Assembly (NCBI GenBank): GCA_964345835.1
Contig: CAYFSL010000017.1
Coordinates: 1-18,076, forward strand
Length of the DNA stretch: 18,076 nucleotides
Direction of reading: 5' to 3'
DNA from: JAAYEL01 sp964345835
GTDB lineage: Bacteria > Bacillota > Clostridia > Tissierellales > Peptoniphilaceae
Part shown: positions 6,930 to 16,425 of the stretch, piece by piece
How the letters are laid out: every line of letters starts with the position of its first letter
Position numbering within the stretch: the first letter of the stretch is position 1
Program-made: the position numbers and the translations under genes
The notes under the pieces: model-generated
The model's database searches: none
The model's input: only the letters and a program-made list of their open reading frames with translations
What the model was told of the DNA's origin: nothing

Positions 6930-8362
6930 AGTCTAAAATCCCTCTTTCCGGCCTTTATTTCTTCGAGCTTGTCCTTTGTAAACTTCCTAACATCTTCCCT
7001 TTTAACATTTTTCAATTCTTCTTCTATAATTTTTTCTCCAAGAAGCTTAGTATGGTCTCCTGCATAGTCCATCAAGTATTCCTGAAGGGTCATAAGGGCG
7101 TTGGGTTGGCAAATATTTCCGATTTCCCCATTTTTAACTAGACTCATAAACCTGTCCCCTGTCCTTCCCTTCCTATAGCAGGCTGTGCAGAATGAAGGAA
7201 TATAGCCCATCTCCATCAACCATGCTACTATTTCGTCCAGGGTCCTGTTGTCAGAAAGCTCAAATTGGTCGCTTCCTTCACTGTGAGTCTCTTCATTATA
7301 ACCTCCAACGGTTGTCTTTGATCCCCCACTTATTTGGCTGATACCTAAGTCTAGGACCTTCTCCCTTGTCTCCTGTGATTCCCTTGTTGAAATAATCATT
7401 CCAGTGTAAGGGACAGCAATTCTTATGCAGGCAATTATTTTGGCAAATATATCGTCAGAGATAGAATCATCAAATTCATCAGGGTCTATATCGTCAGCAG
7501 GCTTAACCCTTGGCACAGAAATGGTGTGAGGACCTACATTAAACCTGGCTTCTAGGTGTTCTGCATGCATTAGAAGGCCTATGAAGTCATATTCGTAGTT
7601 GTTAATTCCAAATAACACTCCAATACCTACATCATCGATCCCTCCCAGTTGAGCCCTATCCATGGCCTCTGTATGGTAGGCGTAGTTGTGCTTAGGGCCT
7701 GTTGGATGCATTAATTCATAATTATCCTTATGGTAGGTTTCTTGGAATAATATATAGGTTCCTATACCAGCCTCTTTTAGCTTTTTATAATTTTCAATGC
7801 TGGTAGCGGCTATATTTACATTAACCCTCCTAATATCTCCCGCCTTGTGGTGAACAGAGTAGATTGTCTTTATTGACTCTAGAATATATTCAATAGGGTT
7901 ATTTTTAGGGTCTTCTCCAGCTTCCAAGGCCAGCCTCTTGTGCCCCATATCCTGAAGGGCTATTACCTCATTTACGATTTCTTCCTGGCTGAGTTTTCTC
8001 CTTGGGATGCTTTTATTCTTTGCATGATATGGGCAATAGACACAACCATTTACACAGTAGTTAGATAAGTATAGGGGAGCAAAAAGAACTATCCTCTTTC
8101 CATAAAGTTTTTCCTTTATTTTCTTTGCAAGGTCAAAAATCTCCTTATTCAAATCTTCCTGGTCGCAGGATAGGAGAACAAAAGCCTCCCTATGGTCTAA
8201 CCCCTTTAGTGTTTTTGCCTTTTCGATTATTTCCCTAATTAATTCCCTATTTGAGGCGTTTTTTCTACCATACTCAAGGCTTGCTAGAATTTCTTGGTGG
8301 TTGATAAACTCCTCTGCTAATTCTGAAGCCTTATCGTATTTTATCTTATTTGCTTGTTGCAT
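6926..8362 (-). CDS. hydG: [FeFe]-hydrogenase maturase HydG, radical SAM tyrosine lyase
   Basis: HydG cleaves tyrosine to p-cresol and dehydroglycine and turns the latter into the CO and cyanide ligands of the H-cluster iron. With the start at ATG 8362 the protein is 478 residues, the usual length. The radical SAM cluster motif CVNGCVYC gives Cys103, Cys107, Cys110 (CX3CX2C). The C-terminal auxiliary cluster that carries the extra iron is bound by Cys392, Cys395 and Cys418 (CX2CX22C), a hallmark separating HydG from ThiH. An upstream TTG at 8383 is in frame, but GAGGAG at 8377-8372 is nine bases before ATG 8362, which decides the start. The gene overlaps the end of hydE by 17 bases and hydF by four. 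Confidence 0.97.
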   Translation of the reverse strand: MQQANKIKYDKASELAEEFINHQEILASLEYGRKNASNRELIREIIEKAKTLKGLDHREAFVLLSCDQEDLNKEIFDLAKKIKEKLYGKRIVLFAPLYLSNYCVNGCVYCPYHAKNKSIPRRKLSQEEIVNEVIALQDMGHKRLALEAGEDPKNNPIEYILESIKTIYSVHHKAGDIRRVNVNIAATSIENYKKLKEAGIGTYILFQETYHKDNYELMHPTGPKHNYAYHTEAMDRAQLGGIDDVGIGVLFGINNYEYDFIGLLMHAEHLEARFNVGPHTISVPRVKPADDIDPDEFDDSISDDIFAKIIACIRIAVPYTGMIISTRESQETREKVLDLGISQISGGSKTTVGGYNEETHSEGSDQFELSDNRTLDEIVAWLMEMGYIPSFCTACYRKGRTGDRFMSLVKNGEIGNICQPNALMTLQEYLMDYAGDHTKLLGEKIIEEELKNVKREDVRKFTKDKLEEIKAGKRDFRL

Positions 8363-9374
8363 CTTTATAGTCTCCTCTTCCAATTTCTATCTCATAACCA
8401 TAACCAGCTAATAATTTCCTTAAATCATCCAAGCCATTAGCCGATTCTAGTCCTGATTTTTCCTTGTTATCGTAAAGCTTGTAATTCCCCTTGGCCCTGT
8501 CTGGACTTAGGTTGGGCATTAGGACATTTGCCCCAGCCATAATACCTAGAATCCTCCCTTTTTCATTTAAGGTGTTTAAAGCTGTAGTAGACGGAATCAG
8601 GGCCCTAGGATTTTCAATTCTCAGAATTGATATCAACCTTAAAGTTAGGTCGAATGAATCCTTCTCGTACCCCTTAAATATAGTATCTTTTTGGGGAATA
8701 AAAGGACCAATCCCTATCATCTCCGGCTCCAATTGCCTTATAAGCTCAATATCTCTAATATGGTCTTCTATATCTGCATAAGGGGGCATAACAAGAAAGC
8801 CTGTCCCTGTCGTATATCCTAGTTTTTTCAAGTCTTTAATAGCTTCAACCCGCCTATCCAGAGTCTGGTCCTTGGGGTGAAGCCTTGAAAATACTTGGGG
8901 GTTAGAACTTTCAAACCTTAGAAGAAACCTATCAGCTCCTGCTTCTTTTAGTCTCTTATAAGAGGCAAAAGGCCTTACCCCAAATGATAGGGTAATGGCA
9001 GTATCTGGATATAATATCTTAAGCTTCCTTATAAGGGATTCAAAAAGGTCATCTTTAAAATAAGGGTCTTCTCCGCCTTGGAGCACAAAGGTCCTAAAGC
9101 CCATGGCGTGGCCCTTTTTTGCAGCCTGTAAAATTTCCTCTTCTGTCAAGCGAAACCTCTCTACATTTTTATTAGCCCTATTTATTCCGCAGTAATAACA
9201 ACCCTCTTTGCAATAGTTTGAGTATTCTATTAGTCCTCTAATATATATTTTGTTGGCGAATTGTTCAAAAGTAAGCTCCCTCGCTTTTTTATGTAAGCCT
9301 TCAACCAGGGCCTTATCCCTGGTTGTTAAAAGCTCTTTGAGGGTACTTTTGTCAAAGTATTTTTCTTCAAACAT
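8346..9374 (-). CDS. hydE: [FeFe]-hydrogenase maturase HydE, radical SAM enzyme
   Basis: HydE is a radical SAM enzyme that acts on the HydG iron-cysteine product while the diiron subcluster is built. The 342-residue protein has the cluster motif CKEGCYYC with Cys55, Cys59 and Cys62, the GGEDPYF segment (100-106) after a TIM-barrel strand, and a SAM-barrel layout through about residue 290. These are the only cysteines in the protein, so the second C-terminal cluster present in some HydE proteins is absent, as in many homologues. BioB and PylB are relatives, but the adjacent hydG and hydF settle the identity. The ATG directly follows the addA stop codon (TAAATG), and I see no Shine-Dalgarno sequence in front of it. 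Translation therefore probably depends on ribosomes ending addA. Confidence 0.95.
   Translation of the reverse strand: MFEEKYFDKSTLKELLTTRDKALVEGLHKKARELTFEQFANKIYIRGLIEYSNYCKEGCYYCGINRANKNVERFRLTEEEILQAAKKGHAMGFRTFVLQGGEDPYFKDDLFESLIRKLKILYPDTAITLSFGVRPFASYKRLKEAGADRFLLRFESSNPQVFSRLHPKDQTLDRRVEAIKDLKKLGYTTGTGFLVMPPYADIEDHIRDIELIRQLEPEMIGIGPFIPQKDTIFKGYEKDSFDLTLRLISILRIENPRALIPSTTALNTLNEKGRILGIMAGANVLMPNLSPDRAKGNYKLYDNKEKSGLESANGLDDLRKLLAGYGYEIEIGRGDYKDATSK
8372..8377 (-). promoter_or_regulatory. Ribosome binding site that decides the hydG start
   Basis: GAGGAG on the minus strand lies nine bases before ATG 8362, inside the end of hydE. It also lies downstream of the alternative TTG at 8383, so it can serve only the ATG. 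This shortens the protein by seven residues relative to the longest frame. Confidence 0.75.
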
Positions 9375-12300
9375 TTATATTTTCGTAAATTGGCGAAATT
9401 TAGTCCAATATACATACCTTTCTTTTACCTTCATGCCTGTGGCCTCTTCAAGCCCCTGGGTATATAGGTCAAATTGCCTCTTATACCTGGTCTGACTTAT
9501 TGTAGCACTGGTCTTAAAGTCAATCAAAACAATTTCTCCATCCTCAACAAAGAAAAGGTCTATCTGCCCATCTACAAGATAGTTGCTCCCAGAAGTTGAA
9601 TATCTCATAGTGAAAGATTCCTCTCTTCTAAGATCTTCTGACCCTAAAATTCTTTTGCCAATTTCTGAGTTATAGAAATAAATGATTGACTCCCTATCAC
9701 ATTGGTCAAGCTCTTCCTTACTTATCTTGTTTTCTTCTAATAATTTATATAAGGCTTCTTCAAGACTATCCCGATCATATCTTGCCACTGGTAACACCTG
9801 TAATATATAGTGGCTTAAGATACCATATTCTGCTGGTGTCTGTGTTTTTTCCTCATCTATAAAGCTTGGTTTTTGATATCCAAGGTCATCTAAAGTCTCT
9901 GTAAGCTTTTCTTCTTCAAATAAATCAGTATCCCCGTCATTTTGTGAAACTAATAGGCTTGTATATTCCTTATACTCGGGATCTTTATTGTCATTGAAAG
10001 AGGATAGTTGAGATACCGTTTTTTTGAAAGGAAGTTTGGTCTGGCCTTTAAAACCATACTCGTAGTTAAAAAAGTCAAATCCTGGATAAGTGCTTTCCGA
10101 CCTTTCAATATCATTGTCTTCGACCAGTTTTATTTCCGACAGTTTTTCTTTAATCAGGTCTTCATTTTCGTAAAGATTTATTTTAATAGACTTTTTCATA
10201 TGGGAAAGTTTGTCACTAGCGCTTTCAATACTAATATTATTTTTATACTTAAAGCCATCACTTATTTTATCCCTTAGTACAATATTTGTAATCCATTGAA
10301 CAGGACTGGTATTAGCGTTTAATAAGGCTGGTAAACTATCAAAGAAATTTTCATTAACATCACTAAAAATCATAAGTCTATCAATGGCCCTTGTAAGGGC
10401 TACATATTGAAGTCTTACTTCCTCAGAAAGAAGCTCGGCTTTTTTTATCCTGGTAATTTGGTCGACAAATAGGTTTCCTTCATAGCTATCAGAAAGTGGA
10501 TTGTAGGTCCTCATGGCTATTCCAGCATCATTATTGAAAACTACCTTTCCCCTTAAATCAGTTACATTAAACCTCTTGTCTGCATTGGCTATTATGACAT
10601 TTTTTATCTGAAGGCCTTTAGACTTATGGATAGTCATAACCCTTACTACATCATCCTCATCAGAAAGGCTTGATACAGGCTCTAAACTATCAAGTGACCT
10701 CTTGGATAGCCTATCGACATATCTGAGAAAGTTATATAGACCTCCTGAAGCATTTTGTTCATAGTCCCCTGCTTGGTCGATGAAAGATACAATATTATCA
10801 ACCCTCTTTTTACCAGAATTTTTTGATAAAATATAGGTCATGAAACCACTCTCAATTAAGACAAACCATAGAAAATCTTCCAAAGACATTATCTTTTCTA
10901 AATCATTAAACATGTCTATTGTGCTTATATAATTTTCTATCTTGTCAACTAACCCCTTATCTAGGTCCTCCCTATCCCCGTAACTATAAAAAGCCCTATG
11001 GAAAGATTCCTTGTTTTTATCGCTTCTAATTGCAACAAGGTCATCTTCAGTGAAATTTCCAACTACAGAGGTAAGAGCAGAAAGCAAAACCAAGTCATCC
11101 TTGTCGTTGTCAATTGCCTTTAGGATATCTATGAACTCTAGAATTTCAAGTCTAGTAAAATCAATATTAATCGAATCTGTAAAATAAGGTATATTAAACA
11201 ACTGAAGGTAATTACAGATACTTTCAATCATCCTCTTATTCCTTATCAATATTCCAAAATCCTTGGGTCTAGCCCCCTTTTCTACCATAGAAGCAATCTT
11301 TTTTGCAATCAGATAGGGTTGGTTGGACTCATTTATTAGGTACATATCAAAATCCATATAGGAAAGGTCTTCATCCTCTTCGCTATTTTTCTGATTCATA
11401 ATATAGTTAATTTCTATAGCAGGTTGGTTTTTTAATGGCTCAAAATCCCCCGCACAAACCAACCTATGGGCAGGGCTATCATAGTCAACCTCCCCCATAT
11501 TCCTTGTCATCAGGGTCGAAAAAATAAAATTTGTGAAGTCCAGAATCTCCTCCCTGGACCTGTAATTTTCCGTAAGGTCAATAGCCATATTTGTCGGGTC
11601 GTCCCCACTCTTATAATATTCATACCTTCTATTGAAAATATTTGGGTCTGCCAACCTAAACCTATAGATTGACTGCTTTATATCTCCAACGAAGAAAAGA
11701 TTATCCTCTCTTTTTATCGACTCAACTATATAGTTTTGAACTTGGTTGGAGTCCTGGTATTCATCAAAAAATATATAAGCATACTTATTCCTTATGTCCC
11801 TGCATACATCGTCATCTGCAAGCAGCCTTATCATAAGGTGTTCTGCATCTGAAAAATCGATTCCATCCTTTTCCTTTTTCTTTTCCTTAAAAATCTTATC
11901 GAATCGCCTAAGAATCTTGTCGATTGTTACTAGGTATTTTTTTATAGTTCTTTCTTTGTTTACAAGGTCGTCTAGGTCAAACTCCAAGCTTTCTTTAAGT
12001 GACTTAATAAGCTTCTTAAATTCATCTCTTAAACTTGAATAGCTATCTAGGCTATCTTGGTCAAATCCACCACTTTCTTTATCTTTCTGGCTAATCCTAG
12101 GCTTCCTGGCAAAGGTCACTTGCGATAGGTAATTGTAAATCCTATCGTAGCTTTTACTCTCAGACAGAAGCTTTAGGTCATTAAAAATTATAGTGTCGGA
12201 ATCTGCCCAGTTTCTTATTTTTTCAACTGACCCAAAAGCAATTGAAGCCTCTTGCATCAATTTATAGACCCCGTCTAGATTTGGAAGGTCTTGGTAAAAA

Positions 12301-13028
12301 GCTTCCAGACATATTTCCTTGTATCGGTTACTTTTCTCTATCCTTTCTTCCTCGCTTAGGTCTTCATCTGTATCTTGATACTGTGAAATCTTTTCTTCTA
12401 ACCAGGCAAAGGGATCTATCTGTGAGATGAGAAAGTCATAGATAGTAAATAAAAGTGCCTTTGCAGTCTCATCATCCTTAATTCCTGAATACTCAAATAT
12501 AAACTCATGGAAGTCCTCGTCTTCTTTTTCATAAAAGTCCTTGAAGGTCTGGTCCATGGCCTCCCATTTTAAGATATTGACACTAGCTTGGTTAATTATC
12601 TTAAATTGCGGGTTTAGGTCTAATTTGTGGAAGTTATCCCTCAAGCTATTAATGCAAAAAGAATGCATTGTTGAGATTTGTGCATTGGTTACTTTATTAT
12701 ATTGGTCTATTAGATACTTGCTATCTTCCACTTCTTCCGTTATAAGGTCTCTTATACTGGACTTAATCCTATCCTTCATCTCAAGGGCTGCCTTGTTGGT
12801 AAAGGTTACTATCAACATATTATCTATGTCTGTTCTATCAGCTGTAAGCCTTGGGTTTATCCCGTATTTACCATCCCTTTCATCGGCTTTAATTCCCCTT
12901 AATTTTGTCATTATCCTCTCTACAAGGACCTGGGTCTTACCAGCCCCAGCCTGGGCTGAAACAATTATATTTTTATTTTGGCAGTAGATGGCCTTTTTTT
13001 GGCTTTCCGAATATTTTATCTTAGGCAT
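9375..13028 (-). CDS. addA: ATP-dependent helicase/nuclease subunit A, AddA
   Basis: AddA is the motor and one of the two nucleases of AddAB, which resects double-strand breaks up to a Chi-type site and loads RecA. The 1217-residue protein begins with the UvrD-type P-loop SAQAGAGKT (24-32), followed by Walker B FFDEYQD (Asp422, Glu423), the helicase segment VMTIHKSKGLQ, and motif VI QYVALTRA with Arg880. The C-terminal PD-(D/E)xK nuclease shows DGQIDL (Asp1157) and IDFKTS (Asp1170, Lys1172). All catalytic residues are present, so helicase and nuclease should be active. Length is normal for the family. It overlaps addB by eight bases and has its own AGGAG six bases before ATG. Only two bases of the stop-start junction separate its last sense codon from hydE coding sequence. 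Confidence 0.97.
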   Translation of the reverse strand: MPKIKYSESQKKAIYCQNKNIIVSAQAGAGKTQVLVERIMTKLRGIKADERDGKYGINPRLTADRTDIDNMLIVTFTNKAALEMKDRIKSSIRDLITEEVEDSKYLIDQYNKVTNAQISTMHSFCINSLRDNFHKLDLNPQFKIINQASVNILKWEAMDQTFKDFYEKEDEDFHEFIFEYSGIKDDETAKALLFTIYDFLISQIDPFAWLEEKISQYQDTDEDLSEEERIEKSNRYKEICLEAFYQDLPNLDGVYKLMQEASIAFGSVEKIRNWADSDTIIFNDLKLLSESKSYDRIYNYLSQVTFARKPRISQKDKESGGFDQDSLDSYSSLRDEFKKLIKSLKESLEFDLDDLVNKERTIKKYLVTIDKILRRFDKIFKEKKKEKDGIDFSDAEHLMIRLLADDDVCRDIRNKYAYIFFDEYQDSNQVQNYIVESIKREDNLFFVGDIKQSIYRFRLADPNIFNRRYEYYKSGDDPTNMAIDLTENYRSREEILDFTNFIFSTLMTRNMGEVDYDSPAHRLVCAGDFEPLKNQPAIEINYIMNQKNSEEDEDLSYMDFDMYLINESNQPYLIAKKIASMVEKGARPKDFGILIRNKRMIESICNYLQLFNIPYFTDSINIDFTRLEILEFIDILKAIDNDKDDLVLLSALTSVVGNFTEDDLVAIRSDKNKESFHRAFYSYGDREDLDKGLVDKIENYISTIDMFNDLEKIMSLEDFLWFVLIESGFMTYILSKNSGKKRVDNIVSFIDQAGDYEQNASGGLYNFLRYVDRLSKRSLDSLEPVSSLSDEDDVVRVMTIHKSKGLQIKNVIIANADKRFNVTDLRGKVVFNNDAGIAMRTYNPLSDSYEGNLFVDQITRIKKAELLSEEVRLQYVALTRAIDRLMIFSDVNENFFDSLPALLNANTSPVQWITNIVLRDKISDGFKYKNNISIESASDKLSHMKKSIKINLYENEDLIKEKLSEIKLVEDNDIERSESTYPGFDFFNYEYGFKGQTKLPFKKTVSQLSSFNDNKDPEYKEYTSLLVSQNDGDTDLFEEEKLTETLDDLGYQKPSFIDEEKTQTPAEYGILSHYILQVLPVARYDRDSLEEALYKLLEENKISKEELDQCDRESIIYFYNSEIGKRILGSEDLRREESFTMRYSTSGSNYLVDGQIDLFFVEDGEIVLIDFKTSATISQTRYKRQFDLYTQGLEEATGMKVKERYVYWTKFRQFTKI

Positions 13029-16000
13029 TCTCTTCTCCTAACATATCTATTAATGTCTTTGTCTTAATAGCTTCTATAAAGTTATAATTGTCATTTTCAA
13101 ACCTACAAATAGATTTATACCTACAATAACTACAAGGGCTTGTTGATGAAAGCCAGTATGGCTTAACCTCAATATCTCCGTCCTTTATATTTTGTATGCT
13201 AGCCTCTATGTTGTAAATGACCCTCTTAAATAAGCTGTCAAAAACTGTTTTCTGTATTAGGTTCTCCTGCTTTTTATAGTCCTTAATACTCTTACTTAGG
13301 TTAAGAATCATAGAATTAGGTCTTTCATCAGCTTTAAAGGTCTTGTCAAAGCCTTTTAGAAGCTTAAGTTCATCAACTGCAAGTCCTGTTAATTTCATCT
13401 TATCTTTTAATACATCAGAAAAGCTCATGTACTTATCTATGTCAATGTATTTATGGTTTATATTCATGTAAAAGGCGCCAAAAGCCTCTCCACCAGACCT
13501 TATAACTGTATAAAGGTAAACCATGAGTTGTAAATCGAGTCCTTGGTAGACCCTATTTAGGTCAAATACCTTCCTCCCCGTCTTATAATCGATTATGCTA
13601 TAGTATGTTTTATCTCCTAGAGTGAAGCTATCAACCCTATCAATTTTTCCTTCCATCTCATAGGTCTTTCCAGCAACCTCCACACTTAGAGGGGGAAATT
13701 TCCTACCCCTACCATACTCTTGCTCAGTATAGGTCTTTTCAATATTTAGTTCATTTATTTGCTCTTGGATCCCCATACATGATATTGCAAGATTCCTATT
13801 TAACTTGTCTAAAAAATACAGGTTTTTCTTGTCTTCCAACTTATAGCCATCAACGTATTTTTCAACACTCTTAGAAAAATCCTTGTCAACAAGCTCCTTA
13901 AGCTCCTGGTTGTCTAAAGGCTTATGTTCTTCCCTGGATAAGCTAGTAACAAACTTATCAAAGACATCATGGGAAATATTTCCATAACTAGCTAAATCGA
14001 CATTGTAGTCGTTTTTTACCCTTGGCTTAATCCCATAACTGATAAAATGATTATAGGGACATCTCTTATAAGCTTCTAGCTGGCTAACGCTAAAGGATTT
14101 TGAATCCGGGAAGGCCAGGTCAATAGACTTATTGCTTAACCTATCTGATTTTTTAAGAATTTTTCCTGCCATTTCCATGGATAGATAGATATTTTGATAT
14201 TCTTTTCGACCTGATATCTCTCCTATTGTCGCTAATACAAAATCCCTTTCTTCAGCCTTTATAAATCCCTCAGCCCTTATCTCTCTTAGCCTAGTTGGTA
14301 GGTAATAGGCTAGCTTACTTTTTGAATAAACATAATTTTTATAGTCTTCTCCAAGTTGATTAATATTTTTCCTATCGATGGCACTCTCTATATAGGACAA
14401 AATAGCCGCCTTTTGCATAGGAGAATTAGCTCCATCGATTAGAGAATAGGAAATATTAATTATATCCTCAGCTTTAGTAAGCAAATTATAAAAGGCAAAA
14501 AGGTCCCTCTTGCTATATATTTCGCTAGTATCATTCATTTCAAATCCCAGGGATATGAGTTTTTCTTTTTCACTATCAACAAAAATATCTGCAGAATTAT
14601 TAGACTTTGGAAAATAGCTGTTTGTCATCCCAAGAATGTAAAGCTTTTTTACCTCCATAAACCTGGACCTCTCAAAGTCCCCTACCTGCACTTGGTCTTG
14701 TCCAGGTGGGACTATCCCAATCTTGATATCGTCTATTGCCTCATCAAGGTAGCCTATAAAGTCATCAAAGCTAAGCTCTAAATCTGGATTTAAAGAGGCA
14801 AAGCTATCGAGGATAGTAACAAAGTTTTTCCATACCAGCCTATTTTCATCGATAATATCGTTTTTATTTAAGCTTTCAAGCCTGTTCTCATAAGCTGAAA
14901 GCCTGATAACCGCTTGAGGATTGCTAATAAAATGGTATACCTGCTTGCAGTAATCTATTATCCTGTTATTAGTTGATTTCTTTTGGATAAGGTCCTCATA
15001 ATTTCCCATAAATGAGGATAGGGAGTCTAAAAATACCCCCCTTACCTGGTTTACAATTTCCAGCTTATCTTTATCCTCATCATCATATTTTCTCTTGATA
15101 TCATCTTCTTCAGCTTGAATAAAGTAGCTATCATCAAAAATCATATCTCCTATGATTTTTCTTTCAGTTAGGTAATTTTGAAAATAATTAAGCTTATCTC
15201 TTTCAATTTCAAAAAAAGAATATTTTAAATAAGAGATAATATCTTGATAAGAAAAATTAGATGATAGAAGTTGAAGGGAGCTTTTAAGGTATTTTGCCAT
15301 TGGATTTTCCAAAATATTTCTATGGGCATCGATAAAATATGGAATATCGTTGAGCTTAAATTGTCTTTTTACCCTCTCAAAATACTCCTCCTGGTTACTA
15401 CAAACTACAGCGATATCCCTAAACCTAAGTTTTTCTTCAAATATGTCCCTATTAATACTTATCGCCAGGTTCTCACACTCTTCTTCCGTATTTTTGTACC
15501 TTGATATATATACTGAAGATATAGGCCTATGGGCTGTTTTCTCATCTTTTTTATATGAAAATGTGGCCTTTAAAAGCCTGTCCATATCAGAGTTTTTATA
15601 GTATGGGTTATTATTTATAACAATTTCGGGATTAATTAATGACTTAATTGACTCCAGAAAGCTTCTAGAAAGATCAAATACCTCTCCATCCTCAATAAGG
15701 GATTCAGATAGGTAGTTTTTATCTAGGTCGACTAGTGAAGGATCAAGGGTTAGGGTCATAGTTAAGTCGTCTGTAAGTTTATCTATCTCCTTGATTAAAT
15801 CTAGTTCTTGCTTTGACATTGAGTTAAATTGATCTATATAGAAGGATACCCCCCTGTATTCATCCATTAGCTTGGCTTCTTTTATCGCATAGTCTAGCTT
15901 GTCATTTCCATCGAATAGGTGGCCCTTTGTTAACCTGTCATATTCTTTGTAAATCAATATAAGGTCCCTTAACTTATTCTGTAGGCTTTCCCCCAGGGAC

Positions 16001-16425
16001 TTATCCTCTAAGAAATCTTGGAGCTGGTCGGGCCCAAGTTTATTGGCTTTTGCTGACTTGATAAATTTTATCAATAGGTCAACAAATCCCTCTTGTCGAA
16101 TTGATTTTCTATAGGTTACTAGGTCTTTTTCAAGTTTTTTTAAGCAAATTTTAATAAGCAATTTTTGCGACTGGTCATTTAAGAAATTAAGCCTTTTTCC
16201 ACCACACTTAGTCAAAATTTCATCAACAATAGACCTAAAGCTTTTTACCTTTAGGTCTATTGTTGATTTAAATTGAAAGTTATTAAATATATCTATCTCG
16301 CTAGAAAGACTTGATTGGTCCGGAACTAGATAATAGACCCTTTTCCTTTCTTTTAGCTTTGACTTTATCTCATTAAATATGTAGTCCTTGTTGGACCTAG
16401 GACTCCTCGATATTATTACTCTCAT
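13021..16425 (-). CDS. addB: ATP-dependent helicase/nuclease subunit B, AddB
   Basis: AddB is the partner of AddA; in Bacillus subtilis it supplies the second nuclease and the Chi-recognition site. The 1134-residue protein has an inactivated helicase-like body and a C-terminal nuclease with EGKIDRVD (Asp929) and IIDYKTG (Asp946, Lys948). The iron-sulfur cluster that staples this domain is intact: Cys789 in KRCPYNH plus Cys1098, Cys1101 and Cys1107 in CSYCRYKSIC. The N-terminal P-loop that usually reads like GRxGSGKT is degenerate here: SRSPRSNKD (6-14) has no GKT or GKS. The conserved VPDQ segment follows. The ATG overlaps the kinase stop codon (ATGA) and has a strong AAGGAG. Gene order addB-addA is the usual one in Firmicutes. 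Confidence 0.96.
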   Translation of the reverse strand: MRVIISRSPRSNKDYIFNEIKSKLKERKRVYYLVPDQSSLSSEIDIFNNFQFKSTIDLKVKSFRSIVDEILTKCGGKRLNFLNDQSQKLLIKICLKKLEKDLVTYRKSIRQEGFVDLLIKFIKSAKANKLGPDQLQDFLEDKSLGESLQNKLRDLILIYKEYDRLTKGHLFDGNDKLDYAIKEAKLMDEYRGVSFYIDQFNSMSKQELDLIKEIDKLTDDLTMTLTLDPSLVDLDKNYLSESLIEDGEVFDLSRSFLESIKSLINPEIVINNNPYYKNSDMDRLLKATFSYKKDEKTAHRPISSVYISRYKNTEEECENLAISINRDIFEEKLRFRDIAVVCSNQEEYFERVKRQFKLNDIPYFIDAHRNILENPMAKYLKSSLQLLSSNFSYQDIISYLKYSFFEIERDKLNYFQNYLTERKIIGDMIFDDSYFIQAEEDDIKRKYDDEDKDKLEIVNQVRGVFLDSLSSFMGNYEDLIQKKSTNNRIIDYCKQVYHFISNPQAVIRLSAYENRLESLNKNDIIDENRLVWKNFVTILDSFASLNPDLELSFDDFIGYLDEAIDDIKIGIVPPGQDQVQVGDFERSRFMEVKKLYILGMTNSYFPKSNNSADIFVDSEKEKLISLGFEMNDTSEIYSKRDLFAFYNLLTKAEDIINISYSLIDGANSPMQKAAILSYIESAIDRKNINQLGEDYKNYVYSKSKLAYYLPTRLREIRAEGFIKAEERDFVLATIGEISGRKEYQNIYLSMEMAGKILKKSDRLSNKSIDLAFPDSKSFSVSQLEAYKRCPYNHFISYGIKPRVKNDYNVDLASYGNISHDVFDKFVTSLSREEHKPLDNQELKELVDKDFSKSVEKYVDGYKLEDKKNLYFLDKLNRNLAISCMGIQEQINELNIEKTYTEQEYGRGRKFPPLSVEVAGKTYEMEGKIDRVDSFTLGDKTYYSIIDYKTGRKVFDLNRVYQGLDLQLMVYLYTVIRSGGEAFGAFYMNINHKYIDIDKYMSFSDVLKDKMKLTGLAVDELKLLKGFDKTFKADERPNSMILNLSKSIKDYKKQENLIQKTVFDSLFKRVIYNIEASIQNIKDGDIEVKPYWLSSTSPCSYCRYKSICRFENDNYNFIEAIKTKTLIDMLGEENA

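Noticed and set aside
12541..12987. Open frame of 148 codons on the plus strand opposite addA
   Set aside because: It lies wholly inside addA, which has clear helicase motifs there. It has no ribosome binding site or recognisable domain. The same applies to the other frames opposite addB, addA, the ABC exporter and the first gene.
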